This document shows, in pieces, positions 52,901 to 64,000 of a DNA stretch of 64,000 bases; position 1 is the first letter of the stretch; each line of letters opens with the position of its first letter. The stretch is from positions 1-64,000 of the forward strand of contig JABANP010000071.1 in the NCBI GenBank assembly GCA_013115135.1. Direction: 5' to 3'. A model generated the notes under the pieces. That model made no database searches. It worked only from the letters and a program-made list of their open reading frames with translations, and was not told the origin of the DNA. The position numbers and the translations under genes were made by a program. This DNA is from Perkinsus olseni. Taxonomy: Eukaryota > Perkinsozoa > Perkinsida > Perkinsidae.

Positions 52901-55900
52901 GAGCGAGGTCAAAGCCACGGTTGAGAGCTTGTAGACAGACCCCAGGCGGGCGATGCCAGCAACGGAGAGACCGCTGCCGAGGCGTGCTGCGCCCCTCAAA
53001 GGAGAGAGTGCTGCCGATGTGGACGAAGTCCAACACCGAAGCGAACTTGCCAACCTTTGCGAAGTTGCTGATTGATAGAGAGGAACCCAGGTTAGCCAGA
53101 TCGACGACGCTCACCGCTCCAGCGATACGGGCGAACGACCGTAGCGAGAGGGAGCTACCGAAGTGGGCCTGACTGCATATTGAGACAGCACTTCCGAAGA
53201 CACCGGTACCGATAGCCGAAACGGAGCTGCTGAGTCGAGCGAAGGTCCTCAGCGATAGGGAGCTTCCGAAGGCGGCACTGCCAAGCACAGAAGCTTGACT
53301 TGAAAGCCTAGCGAACGATCGGAGGGACAGGGAAGATCCCAGGCTGGCCAGGTCAAGCACGCTACAGCTGCCACCGAATCTGCCGTAACTCAGAGCAGAA
53401 ACAGTCGAGCCTACTCGAACTCGCTCGGCAACTGACAGATCATCAGATAGCCGGGCGAAGCTGCGTACGCTGAGGGAGGATCCGATGTTCACGTAGTCCA
53501 GCAGGGACGCCTTAGAAGCCAGACGGGCAAAGGATCGCAAAGATACGCTCGAAGCGAAACCGGCGGCATCCAAGACAGAAAGGGCCGATCCAGCTCTGAC
53601 CTCAGCGAGAGTGGACAACCGAGAACCCAGTGCTGACGGCGCCGACCACCGAGGCCGAGCTGCCCGAGTCGGCAGAAGCTCCTCAAGGATAGGCTGCTTG
53701 CAAAGTTGACACCGGCTATGACCGACAGCTGGTAGACAGAGCCCAAGCGAGCAAGGCCCGTAATGGAGACTGAGCTGCCGAGCCTAGCGGCGGCCCTTAA
53801 CGAAAGACTGCTTGCTAGAAGAGCGGCGTCGATAGCCGTCAAGGAGCTGCCCAGTCGAGCAAACGAACGTAGTGATAGAGATGAGCCGAGGTGAGCGCAT
53901 CCAGCCACACTCAGCGAGTCACTGAGCTTAGAGGCTGCCTGGACGGAGAGATCAGCCAATACCCGCACGGTCGAAACGATGCTCATTCCACTGCCGATGC
54001 GAGCGAACGATCGGAGGGATAGCGAGGAGGCAAGTTGCGTACCAGCAATCACTGATAGAGCATAGACCAGAGGAGCCCCAGAGGGCCAATCCGTACGCTG
54101 ATACTGCACTGCCCAGTCGGGCCGAGCTACGCAATGAGAGCGAGCTACCCAGAGCAGTGGAGTCCAGTGCGGACACCTTGCTAGAGAGCCTAGCGAACGA
54201 CCTCAGGGATAGAGACGAGCCAAGCTCTGTCTCAGATAATACTGACAGAGCGCTGCCGAGCGATGCTGAACCCAAGATCGATATCGAAGATGCACCGATA
54301 GCTACTCCCGTAACGGAGAGAGAGCTGCCGAGTCGGGCGAAGGACCTCAGGGAGAGACCGGAACCCAGGCTACAGGTATCGACAAGGGAGACAGCATAGA
54401 CCGACCCAAACCTTGCTAAGCCCGTCACAGACAGGGAACTGCCGAGGCGGGCAGCACCTCTCAGGCTGAGCGACGAACCGAGTGACGCCTCGTCTATTAC
54501 GCTTAGTTTACCGCCCATTCGTGCGAAGGAACGCAGGGACAAAGATGATCCAAGGTGGGCGTGCCCCAATACCGTGATGGCTGCTCCCATAGACGATCGA
54601 TCCAGCACCGACACGGAGCTTCCGAGTCGTGATAGAGCTCTGATGGAGAGGCTGGACCCGAGAATGGCGAAGTCAAGAACACTGACCTTGCTACCGAGCC
54701 TGGAGAAGGATCTCAGCGACAGCGAGGACCCGAGGGAGGCTTCTTCCATCACGGAGCACGTGGATGCCATGCGGGCCAGCCCCAGTGCCGAGACTGATCC
54801 CATGAATTGAGTATCAGCGACGACCGATAGGCCACTACCGAGACGGGCAATGGTACGCAGAGATAAACTGCTTCCCAGAGACACAAAGTCCAACACAGTC
54901 AGACTGCCAGACAGCCTAGCAAACGACCGGAGTGAGAGCGAGGAGCCGAACGACACCTGCTCCAGCACGGACTGCTGACCTCCAATACGCGCGATGTTGC
55001 GGATCGACAGGCTAGAGCCGAAGTTAGCAAAGGACGCCACAGAGACGGAGGATGCCGCTCTGGCTACACTCAGGACTGACATTGAGCTTCCGAGCCTGAT
55101 CATGCTCCGTAGTGATAGCGAGCTCGACAGAGCGGCTGACTCAACAACGGACAGCTTGCTTCCCGAGTCGAGCAAATGATCTCAGGAAAGGGATGAACCA
55201 AATGCGGAGTTTCCTACCACCGAAACCGACGAGGCAAGCGATCCCGCACCATGAGTGGACAGGGACGAGCCGAGTCGAGCGAAGCTACGGAGGGATAGGG
55301 AGCTGGCGAAGTTGGTGGCTGCCAAGACCGAGATCTTGTAGACGGAGCCGAGCCGAGTAAGACCCGCGACCGATAGTCCGCTACCCAACCTGGCTGCCCC
55401 GCGCAGGGACAACTGACTGCCAAGGAGGACGAAGTCGACGGTCGACAGAGAGCTTCCACAGCGAGTGAAGCTGCGGACAGAACAACACGAGCCGATACTG
55501 CTGAAGTCAAGGGCCGACACGTGTCCGCCGATCCTGGTACGGTCCAGTATCGAGACGGAGGACCCGACTCTACACCGGCCGAGGACGGACATGTAGGAGC
55601 CGAGCCGGGCGCTGCAGCGGAGGCTCAGAGAAGAACCAAAGTTGACGTAGTCGAGGGCGGTCAGCTTAGAGCCAAGTCGAGCGAACGATCTCAGTGATAG
55701 CGAAGAGCCGAGCTCAGCGCTACCAATTGAAGACAGAGCCGAACCAATCCTAGCGGCACCCACGACAGAGAGGTCGGATCCCAGCCTAGCCGAGCAGCGC
55801 AGGGATAGGCTGCTCCCGAGCTGGGCAAAGTCGAGAACACTGGCCTTGCTTGCTAGCCGGCCGAAGCTTCGAAGGGAGAGTGCGCTGCCGAAGGTGAGGC

Positions 55901-58900
55901 TGTCGAGTACAGAACAGGAGCTGCCGAGTGAAGCGCTGCTCAGGAGGGACGCCGAGGATCCCAAACGAGCTACCGCTCTCAGGGACAGTGACGAGCCCAA
56001 GGACGTCGAGTCGATCACGCTGAGCTTATAAACTGAGCCAAGCCGAGCCAGGCCCAGGACAGACACTGCGCTACCACAGCGAATGGTGCTTCTGACGGAA
56101 AGGGAGCTGCCAACTTGTAAGAAGTCGAGGATCGAGGCCTTGCTGCCGAAGCGAGCGAAGGAGCGAACCGACAGGGACGAGCTGAGATGGGCAAAGCTGA
56201 GAGCCGAGATCGAAGCTCCTAGACGAGTTAGCTCCTGGACCGAGCACGTGCTACCAACGACCGCACCGCCCAGTATCGATATGCTGCTGCCGAGTCGAGC
56301 GAAGTCCCGTAGAGATAGGGCACTGCCGAGAGCAGTGGCGTCAAGGACGGAAACTTTCCCGCAGAGACGAGCGAAGCTTCTCAGAGATAAACTGCTCCCT
56401 AGCTGGGCTTTGCCGAGAACTGTGAGAGCATCGCCGTATTTGGCCACGGACACGACCGAGAGGCCAGAGCTGATTCTCACAGAGTCCGTCACTGAAACAG
56501 TGCTGCCCAGCCTGACGAAGGAGCGCAGGCTAAGGGAACTTCCAAGTGCTGCTTGATCCACCAGAGACACCCTGCTGCCTAGGCGTGAGAACGACCGTAG
56601 CGAGAGAGACGAACCCAGAGCGGTCGAGCCGAGAACAGATAGGACGTCACCGACTCTAGTGAAGGCCTGGGAAGACACCGCACTGCCGAAGTGCGCCGGA
56701 GCGGCAACCGATATACCACTGCCCAGTCGAGCGAAGCTGTGAAGGGACAGAGAGGACCCCAGGTGGGTGTAGCCAACGACAGAGAGAGCGACGATAGAGC
56801 CGAAGCGAAGGACTCCCGTCACGCTCATCGCTGACCCTATTCTTGCTATGGACCGTACACTCAGAGATGAGCTCAGCTGCACATAGTCCGTGACGCTTGC
56901 GTAGGAGCCTATCCTGGCGAATGACCGCAAAGAGAGGGATGAGCCAAGGTGGATCTCTTGCACGACCGATACCATCTCACCGAGGCGGGTGGTGGAGTAG
57001 ACACTCATACCACTGCCGAGCCTCGAGAAGGAGCGCATCGACAGAGTCGAACCCAGATGAGCGAAATCAACTACCGTGGCTCGACTGCCCATGCGAGCAA
57101 AGCTACGCAGCGACAGGGAGCTACTGAAGGCAACGCGCTCCAGGACTGACACACAGGACCCTGCCCGAGCGAAGCTGCGGAGGGATAGTGAACTGCCGAA
57201 GTGGCCGCTGTCAGCAACGCTCAACGCGGAGGCGAGACGAACGGCACCCCAATGTCGAGAAGCCGCTACCCAGACGGAGCGCTGACCTCAGTGAGAGTGC
57301 AGATCCGAGCTGCACATAGTCCATGACAGAGGTCTTGGAGCCCAGTCGGGCGAAGGAGCGAAGGGACAGTGACGAACCGAGCTGTGTGGCGTCCAACACC
57401 GACAGAACGGAGCCGAAGCGTGCTCGGTCCATGACAGAGAGAGCTCCTTCGATCTTAGCTACGCCCACAACAGACACGCTGCTGCCGAACCTCGCCATGG
57501 CACGGAGGGACATCGATGAGCCGATGACGGTGTAATCCAAGAACGATACTGCGCCAGCAAGCCTCGAGAAAGACCGGATGGACAGGGAGCTTCCTAGAGT
57601 TGTCGAAGATATGACCGAAACCTTGTAGACAGAGGCGAGGCGGGCAAGGCCAGTGACCGACACTCCGGATCCGAGGCGGGCCATGGCACGCAGGGACAAA
57701 GAGGATCCGAGGCCAGTACAGCCTAGGGCCGAAATAGCATCACCCATGCGGCTCTGTCCAGTCACAGAACAGGAGCTGCCCAGCCTGCCCGAAAGAGCGC
57801 AGAGAGAGGGAGCTTCCACAGGAAGCAGCATCGAAGACAGAGGTCACACCGCCGAGCCTAGCGAAGGATCGCAGGGAAAGGGTGGACCCCAGAGTCATCG
57901 AGCCCAGAGTCGAGACCGCGTCGCCAAATCGGACTTGGCCCAACACCGATGCCGTAGAGGACAAGCGAGCAACACCTGTCACTGAGATTCCGCTTCCTAG
58001 CCGTGCCATGGACCTCAGAGAGAGCGAGCTGCTGATGGTCAGAGGAAGCTATCACAGAGAGCTTGTAAACCGAACCGATCCTGGCGAGCCCAGCTACAGA
58101 CAGACCGGAGCCCAGTCTAGTCACGCTGCGCAGGGAGAGTGAGCTGGCGATGAGCACGAAGTCCAGCACCGACTGCTTGCTCCCGAACCGACCGAAGGAC
58201 CTCAACGACAGCGATGAGCCGAAGGTGGCAAAGTCGGTGACAGAGATCTTGCTGCCCAGCCTCGAGAAGGCCCGCATGGACAAGCTGCTGCCGCAGTTGA
58301 CAAAGTCGAGTACAGAGGTCTTGGAACCGAGCCTGGCGAATGAGCGCAAAGACAGAGAGCTTCCGAAGCGGCCTGCCCCCACTGTTGAGACAGCAGCGCC
58401 GAGACTTGCGGTGCTGAGGACCGAAATACTGCTGCCGAGGCGAGCCGTGCTTCGTAGTGACAAGGAACTGGCCAAGTTGGTGCAGTCGAAGGCTGTTACC
58501 TTGCTACCGAAACGGGCGAAGCTGCGGAGGGACAGGGAGGAGCCGAGAGCCGTGCAGCCGACGACCGATACAGCTGAGCCGAGGCTGGTAGTTCCGTAAG
58601 CCGACAACGATGATCCAAGGCGTGAAACAGCGCGAAGAGACAACGAGCTCGCTAGAGCTGTAGAGTCGAGCGCAGATAGCCTGCTGCCAAGTCTCGCGAA
58701 AGACCGTAGTGATAGAGACGAGCCCAGAAAAGAGCAACCCAGAGTACTGACTGCTGATCCGTATGACGCCGATGCAAAGGTTGACACTACCGATCCGAGC
58801 CGTGTGAATGCTCGAAGGGACAGGCCAGAGCCAAACGACACGGAGTCAAAGGCTGAGAGAGACTCGCCCAAGCGTCCAAGGCCGAAGACAGAAGCTGAGC

Positions 58901-61900
58901 TGCCGAGCTTCGATACCCCTCGCAAGGACAATGAGCTGCCCAGGTTGGTGTAGTCGAAGACGGACACCTTCGAACTCAGCCGAGCGAAGCTGCGAAGAGA
59001 TAGTGAGGAGCCGAGCTGGACGCAATCCAGCACCGACTGGGAAGAGCCTAACCTCGCATAAGACAGCGCAGATAGCGAGTCGGACAGTACGACCGGCGAG
59101 ACAACGGATATACTGCTGCCTAGCCTCGCGTACGATCGCAGTGATAAGGACGACGCCAAGGCAACGCTGTCAATAACAGAGAGGCTGTAGCACGATCCCA
59201 GTCTGAGCACTCCGAGGAGAGAGGCGCCGCTTCCCAGCCGGGCTACAGAACGCAGCGACAGCGTGCTGCCGAGCGTGACCTCATCAAAGACGCTGAGCTT
59301 GGAACCGAGCCTGGCAAAGGAGCGAACCGATAAAGACGATCCAAGATGAGCCGAGTCCAGGGCCGTTACAGCTTGACCGAATGTCCTGCCGAGGATGGAC
59401 AAGGACGACGAAGCGGCGACCGGGCCGAGGATGCTCACGGAGCTCCCGAGACGGGCGAAGTCTCTCAGCGACAGAGAGCTTCCCAAGTTTGCAGTGTCCA
59501 GTACAGATAGTCGCCCAGCGATCCTTTGGCTAGAGCGGAGTGACAAGGTGCTGGCGAAGTTAACGTAGTCAGTCACGCTCAATCTGCTGCCTAGCCGTGC
59601 GAAGCTCCTCAAAGACAGCGAACTGCCGAGGCTGGCTTCACCTAGCACTGACACACGCGAGCCCAGGCTTGAGGACCCAAGCGTCGAGAACGAACTGCCC
59701 AGTCGGGCCAAGCCTCGAAGAGATAGTGAACTGGCAAGGGACGCCTCGGATAGAACCGAAACCTTGCTGCCGCAACGGGCGAATGATCGCAATGATAACG
59801 AGGAGGCCAGCGAAGAGCTCGCGATAACAGATAGTTTGTAGCAAGACCCGCAACGGACTAGCCCGGTGACGGACAAGCCGCTACCAAGTCGGGCTAGGCT
59901 TCGCAGTGACAGTGAGCTGCCAAGGTGACCGAAGTCTAGAACAGAGGCCGATGACCCCAGCCTGGCGAATGACCGCAAGGACAGCGATGACCCGAAGCCG
60001 ACAAGGTCGACGACGGACAGGGCGGAACCGAGGCTGGCAGATCCGAGCGTCGATATTGCCGAACCACCCCGCATGAATGTGCGCACAGACAGGGAGCTAC
60101 CGAGCTGAACATAATCCAGTACTGAGAGCTTCGAGCCGAACCTAGCAAAGCTACGCAGCGAGAGTGACGATCCAAACTCGGAATGTCCGACGACGGAGAT
60201 CGTACTGCTTGCAGTGACCGCTCCGAGAACAGACAGAGAACTGCCGAAGCGGACGAAGCCTCGCAGTGACAGCGAGCTGGCGACCATGATGTAGTCCAAC
60301 AATGAGATCTTGTACACCGACCCCAAGCGCTGCAGGCCGGCAACTGAGAGGCTGCTGCCGAACCGCACGGCCGATCTCACAGAGAGACTCGACCCCAGCG
60401 TCGTGTAGTCCAGAGCAGAGAGCTTGCTGCCGCATCTTGCAAACGAACGCAGCGACAGTGATGAACCGAAGTTGGCGAAGCTCAGTGCAGACACGGACGC
60501 ACCTAGTCTAGCGAGAGCCAGAGTGCTTGCCTGGCTGCCCACCCTGAGGGACTCGGCGACCGACGCACTGCTGCTGAGCCGTGCGAAGCTGCGGAGGCTC
60601 AGGGAGCTGCCGATGTCCACCTCATCGAAGAGGCTGATTTTGCTGCCAAGTCGGCCGAATGATCGAAGCGACAAGGAGGAGCCACAGTGGATGGCGTCGA
60701 GGACGGAGAGGCGATCGCCGAAGTTGGCCAGGCCTAGGGTGCTCATGCTGCCGGTGACCTTGAACTCGGAGCCGACAGACAGACTGCTACCGAACCGAGC
60801 GAAGGACCGCACAGAGAGAGAGCTCCCGAGTTCCACAGCATCTAGAACGCTGATGTCGCCCGAAATCCGAGCGAACGACCGCAGTGAAAGGGAGGAGGCA
60901 AGTCCAGTCGAGGCGATAACCGACAAGCTGTAGACCGAACCAATACGAGCCAAACCGGTGACAGACAAGCCGCTGCCGAATCGGCCGATGCTGCGGAGTG
61001 AGAGGGAGCTGCCAAGAGCAACCTCATTGAAAACAGAGAGTTTGCTACGCAGGCGTCCGAGTGCTCGGAGGGAAAGGGAGCTGCCGAAGCTGACGGAGCC
61101 TACGACCGAGCAGCTGCTGCCGACGTTTAGGGCTCCCAGAGCCGAACAGGCAGACCCGATCCTCGAGTAAGCTCGGATCGAAATCGAGCTGCCAAGAGAG
61201 CTGTAATCGAGGGTACTCATCTTACTGCTCAGCCGAGCGAAGGACCGCACAGATAGAGACGAGCCCAGGCCAACAGCGTCGAGCGTCGACAGGGTGTCAT
61301 GAAGCTGCGTGCGGCCATAGATGGATACCGTACTGCCGAGTCTGGCGAATGATCGGAGAGACAATCCACTTGCCAGAGAGGAGGCAGCGATGACTGACAG
61401 CTTGTAAACCGAGCCGACCCTGGCCAGGTTCGTCACGGAGACGCTCGATCCGAGTCTTGCCATTGCTCTGATGGAGAGAGTGCTGCTCAGCATCACTGCG
61501 TCGAAGCTGCTCACTCTACCGCCAAGGCGGCCGAAGGAGCGCAGTGAAAGTGATGAGCCGAGGCAGACCTGTCCAACTGCCGACAAGCTCGAACCATAAT
61601 CAGCATGGCCAAGCGCGCTGAGAGCACTGCCCAACCAAGCCGAGCCACTGACTGAAACCGTACTGCCGAGCCTTCCGAACGCTCTCAGTGTTAAGGAGCT
61701 CCCGAAGGAGGCACCGGCTATCACTGAAAGCTTGTAGACTGATCCGACCCTGGCGAGCCCAACGGCGGAGATGCCACTACCCAGACGAGCGAAGGCTCGA
61801 AGCGAAAGTGCAGAACCGAGACTGGCTGCATCGAGAAGTGTCATTTTACTCGCCAGCCGAGCGAACGACCGCAGAGACAACGAGGATCCGAAGGTCGCAG

Positions 61901-64000
61901 CTGCGATCACGGAAAGCTGAGAGCCGAGCTGGCAGCCAGCTGTTGCGGATATCGCACTCCCTATGCGGAAAGAGACCTCACAGACAGGGAGCTGCCGAGG
62001 GCAACATAGTCGCAGATAGACGCTTTCGAGCCCATCCTGGCGAAGGAGCGTAATGAGATCGTAGAGCCGAACATAGTGTAGTCCAGGACTGAGCATTTGG
62101 ACCCTGCACGAGCCAACGACCGCAGAGATAGTGAGCTGCCCAGTGCAGCGCAGTCGATTACTGATATACCTCCACCGATGTCAGCGCGACTGACGGCAGA
62201 GATGCTGCTACCGAAACGAGCCAGCCCACGCAATGAAAGGGAGCTGCCTACTGTTACGTAGTCTAATATGGACGCGCTCGAGCCACACCTGGCGAACGAT
62301 CGCAGGGACAGCGAGGAGGCCATACTGGTGGCAGCGATGACCGAGAGCTTGTAGATCGACCCTACTCGGGCAATGCCGAAGACAGAGCAGCCACTGCCCA
62401 GTCGAGCCGCCCCACGGAGGGACAGTGTGCTACCTAAGGCAGCGTAGTCGAGGACACTCTGCTGGCTGCCGAGGCGAGCGAAGGACCTCAGGGACAGCGA
62501 CGACCCGAAAGAAGCCACGCCAATGGTGCTAAGAGAGCTACCAACCTGCAGGGCTCCGCAAGCGGATGCTGAGCTGCCAAGCCTGAAGGCGGCCCGTAGT
62601 GAGAGTGAGCTACCCAAGTTCACGTAATCCAGTGCCGTGAGCGTGCTGCCCAGGCGAGCGAAGGAACGAAGAGATGCTGTGCTGGCCAAGGTGGCGAAGT
62701 CAAGGCTACTCAACGCTCCACTGAATCGTGCAGAGGCGACCACGCTGATGCCGCTACCACAGCGAGCGACTGATCGAATAGAAAGGGCACTGCTGAGCGT
62801 CGTGCAGGCGATAACAGAAAGCTTGTAAGCCGAGCCCAATCGAGTCAGTCCAAGGATGGATATACCACTACCCAGCCGAGCAGCCCCTCTCAGCGACAAA
62901 GTACTGCCGAGAGTACTGAAATCCAGCAGCGTCATCTTAGAACCGAAGCGGGCGAACGACCTCAGTGAGACGGAGGACCCCAGAGTGGCCTCCTCGAGCA
63001 CCGATACGGCGCTGGCTAGCCGGATGGACGACGTCACAGACACGCTGCTGCCGAGCCTCGCCAAGCTCCTCACAGAGAGTGAGCTACCGATATTCACGAA
63101 TTCCAGGATAGAGACCTTGGACCCCAGTCGAGCGTGGCTCCTCAGCGACAGGCTGCTGCCCGAGGCTGCTCATTCCCAACACAGAGGCCGCACCAGAGAA
63201 GCGGGCGAAGTTACGCAGTGACAGGGAGCTGCCCAGGTGAGCGGACCCGATCGCTGTGAGAGCAGCGCCAAGGCGGCATAGGCCAGCTGTCGATATGCCG
63301 CTCCCTACTCTAAGACAAGATCGGATAGACATGGCACTGCCGAAGGACCCACAGTCCAAAATCGACAAAGTCGATGACAGTCTAGCGGCCGATCGAATAG
63401 AGAGTGATGACCCGAAGGAGGCATCGGCGATAACAGAGAGCTTGTAAACCGACCCAACACGCGTGAGTCCGCACACAGAGATACCACTGCCGAATCTAGC
63501 CACGCCTCTGAGGGACATCGAGCTGCCAAGAAGCGCATGCTCCAGAACAGTCGCGCAGCTTCCAAGCCTCGTGAACGACCGCAGAGAGAGGGTCGAGCCA
63601 AAGTGAGCCTGGCCGATAGCCGACAGGGAAGATCCGAGGTTCGAGACGCCAAAGGCCGATACAGTACTGCCAAACCGAGCGAGCGATCTGCAGGACAGGC
63701 TGGAGCCGAGAGCTAAGATTATCCAAAACGCTCAGCTTACCAGACAGCCTTGCGAAAGGATCTCAAGGAAAGACTCGAGCCCAAGCTACTCATCGAAACG
63801 ACTGAGAGGCTAGAGCCGGTCCTCAGCAAACCGAGCAGGGAGAGATCAGCGCCCAGGCGAGTGAACTGACGAACCGAGAGGGAGCTGCCAAGATGGGTGA
63901 AGCCGATGGTTGATATCTTTGTACACCGAGCCGATCCTGGCGAGGCCGAGGACGGAGACGCCGCTGCCTAGCCGGACCATCGACCTCACAGAGAGGCTAC
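43908..64000 (-). CDS. Giant repeat protein with C-terminal S74 (endosialidase-type) chaperone domain; 5' end outside window
   Basis: Minus-strand exons: >64000-44620, 44563-44343, 44271-44158 and 44057-43908, with introns of 56, 71 and 100 nt (GT...AG, in phase). The first exon is over 19 kb of 12-residue repeats (about 530 units) and ends FVRLGSFQLYAGS ... TGTLHG. Exon 2 (74 codons) holds TTSDRRLKRDITPL, RELRPVAFK and RRRFGFIAQ, the S74 signature. Ser and Lys, five residues apart, form the self-cleavage dyad known from phage tail spikes and MYRF. Exon 3 (DLERLLPEVV ... AVQEQQ) completes the domain. Exon 4 is a short coiled coil (RIRELEERLTDLQARFE) ending RLWNG. Family knowledge: this domain trimerises, folds the upstream beta-rich stalk and is released. 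Inference: a giant trimeric surface or secreted fibre. About 16 frameshifts interrupt the repeats (see findings). Confidence 0.85.
44158..44563 (-). other. S74 / intramolecular chaperone domain (exons 2-3)
   Basis: Catalytic Ser is residue 12 and Lys residue 17 of the exon-2 peptide. GFIAQ is split from DLERLLPEVV by a 71-nt intron, exactly at the point where family members read GFIAQ-(E/D)-V/L-E. Combined length is about 112 residues, a normal size for this domain. The 5' boundary is a 56-nt intron (44564-44619) with a pyrimidine-rich middle. Splicing it changes LHG-RLYLL...stop into LHG-TWTADVALTTSD. Confidence 0.85.
44850..64000 (-). repeat. Coding array of 12-residue (36-bp) repeats
   Basis: Strongly conserved units xGSSLSLRSFAR alternate with variable units such as LGSKLSVLDYAN, LGSSVSVLGLAR or xGSTLSALxxAx. 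Every few units a 14-residue variant, VGSVYKLSVIAxTx, occurs, giving a super-repeat of about 62 residues. Leu/Phe fall at positions 1, 5, 7 and 10 and Gly-Ser at 2-3, which fits a beta-solenoid or triple beta-helix stalk. Cysteine is rare. Nucleotide identity between units is moderate, so the array is old rather than freshly amplified. Overlapping plus-strand open frames are by-products of this composition. Confidence 0.9.

Noticed and set aside
45609..57985. Long plus-strand open frames opposite the repeat array (for example 46486-47298)
   Set aside because: They follow the 36-bp periodicity of the minus-strand array and have no independent domain or start context. They are by-products of its base composition.
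46356..63500. Introns at the frame breaks of the repeat array
   Set aside because: Repeats continue across each break with only a base or so gained or lost. There is no room for an intron, and splice signals are not required.
44850..64000. CRISPR array or tandem DNA satellite
   Set aside because: The 36-bp period is protein-coding with codon-level degeneracy and no constant repeat/unique spacer structure.

Overview
The window is eukaryotic nuclear DNA. The genes are split by short introns (56 to about 175 nt where I could define them) with GT...AG ends and phases that rejoin exactly in frame. It also carries a hAT transposon with an 8-bp target duplication. I would guess a protist with a repeat-rich genome. 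The giant repeat protein ending in a peptidase-S74 chaperone domain makes me think of alveolates or other algae and protists, but I cannot name the organism.

Layout. (1) 43908 to the right edge, minus strand: the 3' part of a giant gene. About 19 kb of uninterrupted 12-residue repeats (consensus xGSSLSLRSFAR / LGSKLSVLDYAx) leads, through three small introns, to a C-terminal S74 (endosialidase-type intramolecular chaperone) domain with its Ser-Lys dyad and a coiled-coil tail. The repeat reading frame is broken about 16 times, always by frame changes and never by an in-frame stop. (2) 1 to 43.9 kb: a mosaic of segmental and tandem duplications. The recurring unit holds a small five-exon gene for a secreted cysteine-rich protein (about 150 aa) on the plus strand, convergent with a relic of the 3' end of the S74 gene on the minus strand. 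Units are joined at one recurring breakpoint (gcgtacgta|ccgcgcgcagg), which lies inside the S74 repeat array at 44846. The relics are therefore best read as by-products of tandem amplification starting at the live S74 3' end. Two further family members (2767-3481 and 19203-19917) lie on the minus strand in a 5-kb duplicated block.

The cysteine-rich family has eight copies with a complete five-exon reading (one, at 37.0 kb, only by skipping a broken exon), plus one truncated copy, two damaged copies and several exon relics. Damage types include a lost start codon, a frameshifted signal peptide, loss of exon 5 and an exon-swap chimera. Mobile elements are a hAT element (31137-33057) whose transposase lacks its C-terminal dimerisation region and which sits in a palindrome about 75 bp upstream of one family member, a 1.4-kb terminal-inverted-repeat element (23756-25191), and two foldback elements with the same kind of termini (12636-13049, 34429-34894).

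Working together: the S74 protein is predicted to be a very large fibrous, probably trimeric, self-processing extracellular or surface protein, and the small cysteine-rich proteins are predicted to be secreted. The two sit as convergent neighbours in the amplified unit, but nothing in the sequence proves a functional link. All statements rest on reading the sequence by eye; no alignment or database search was run.
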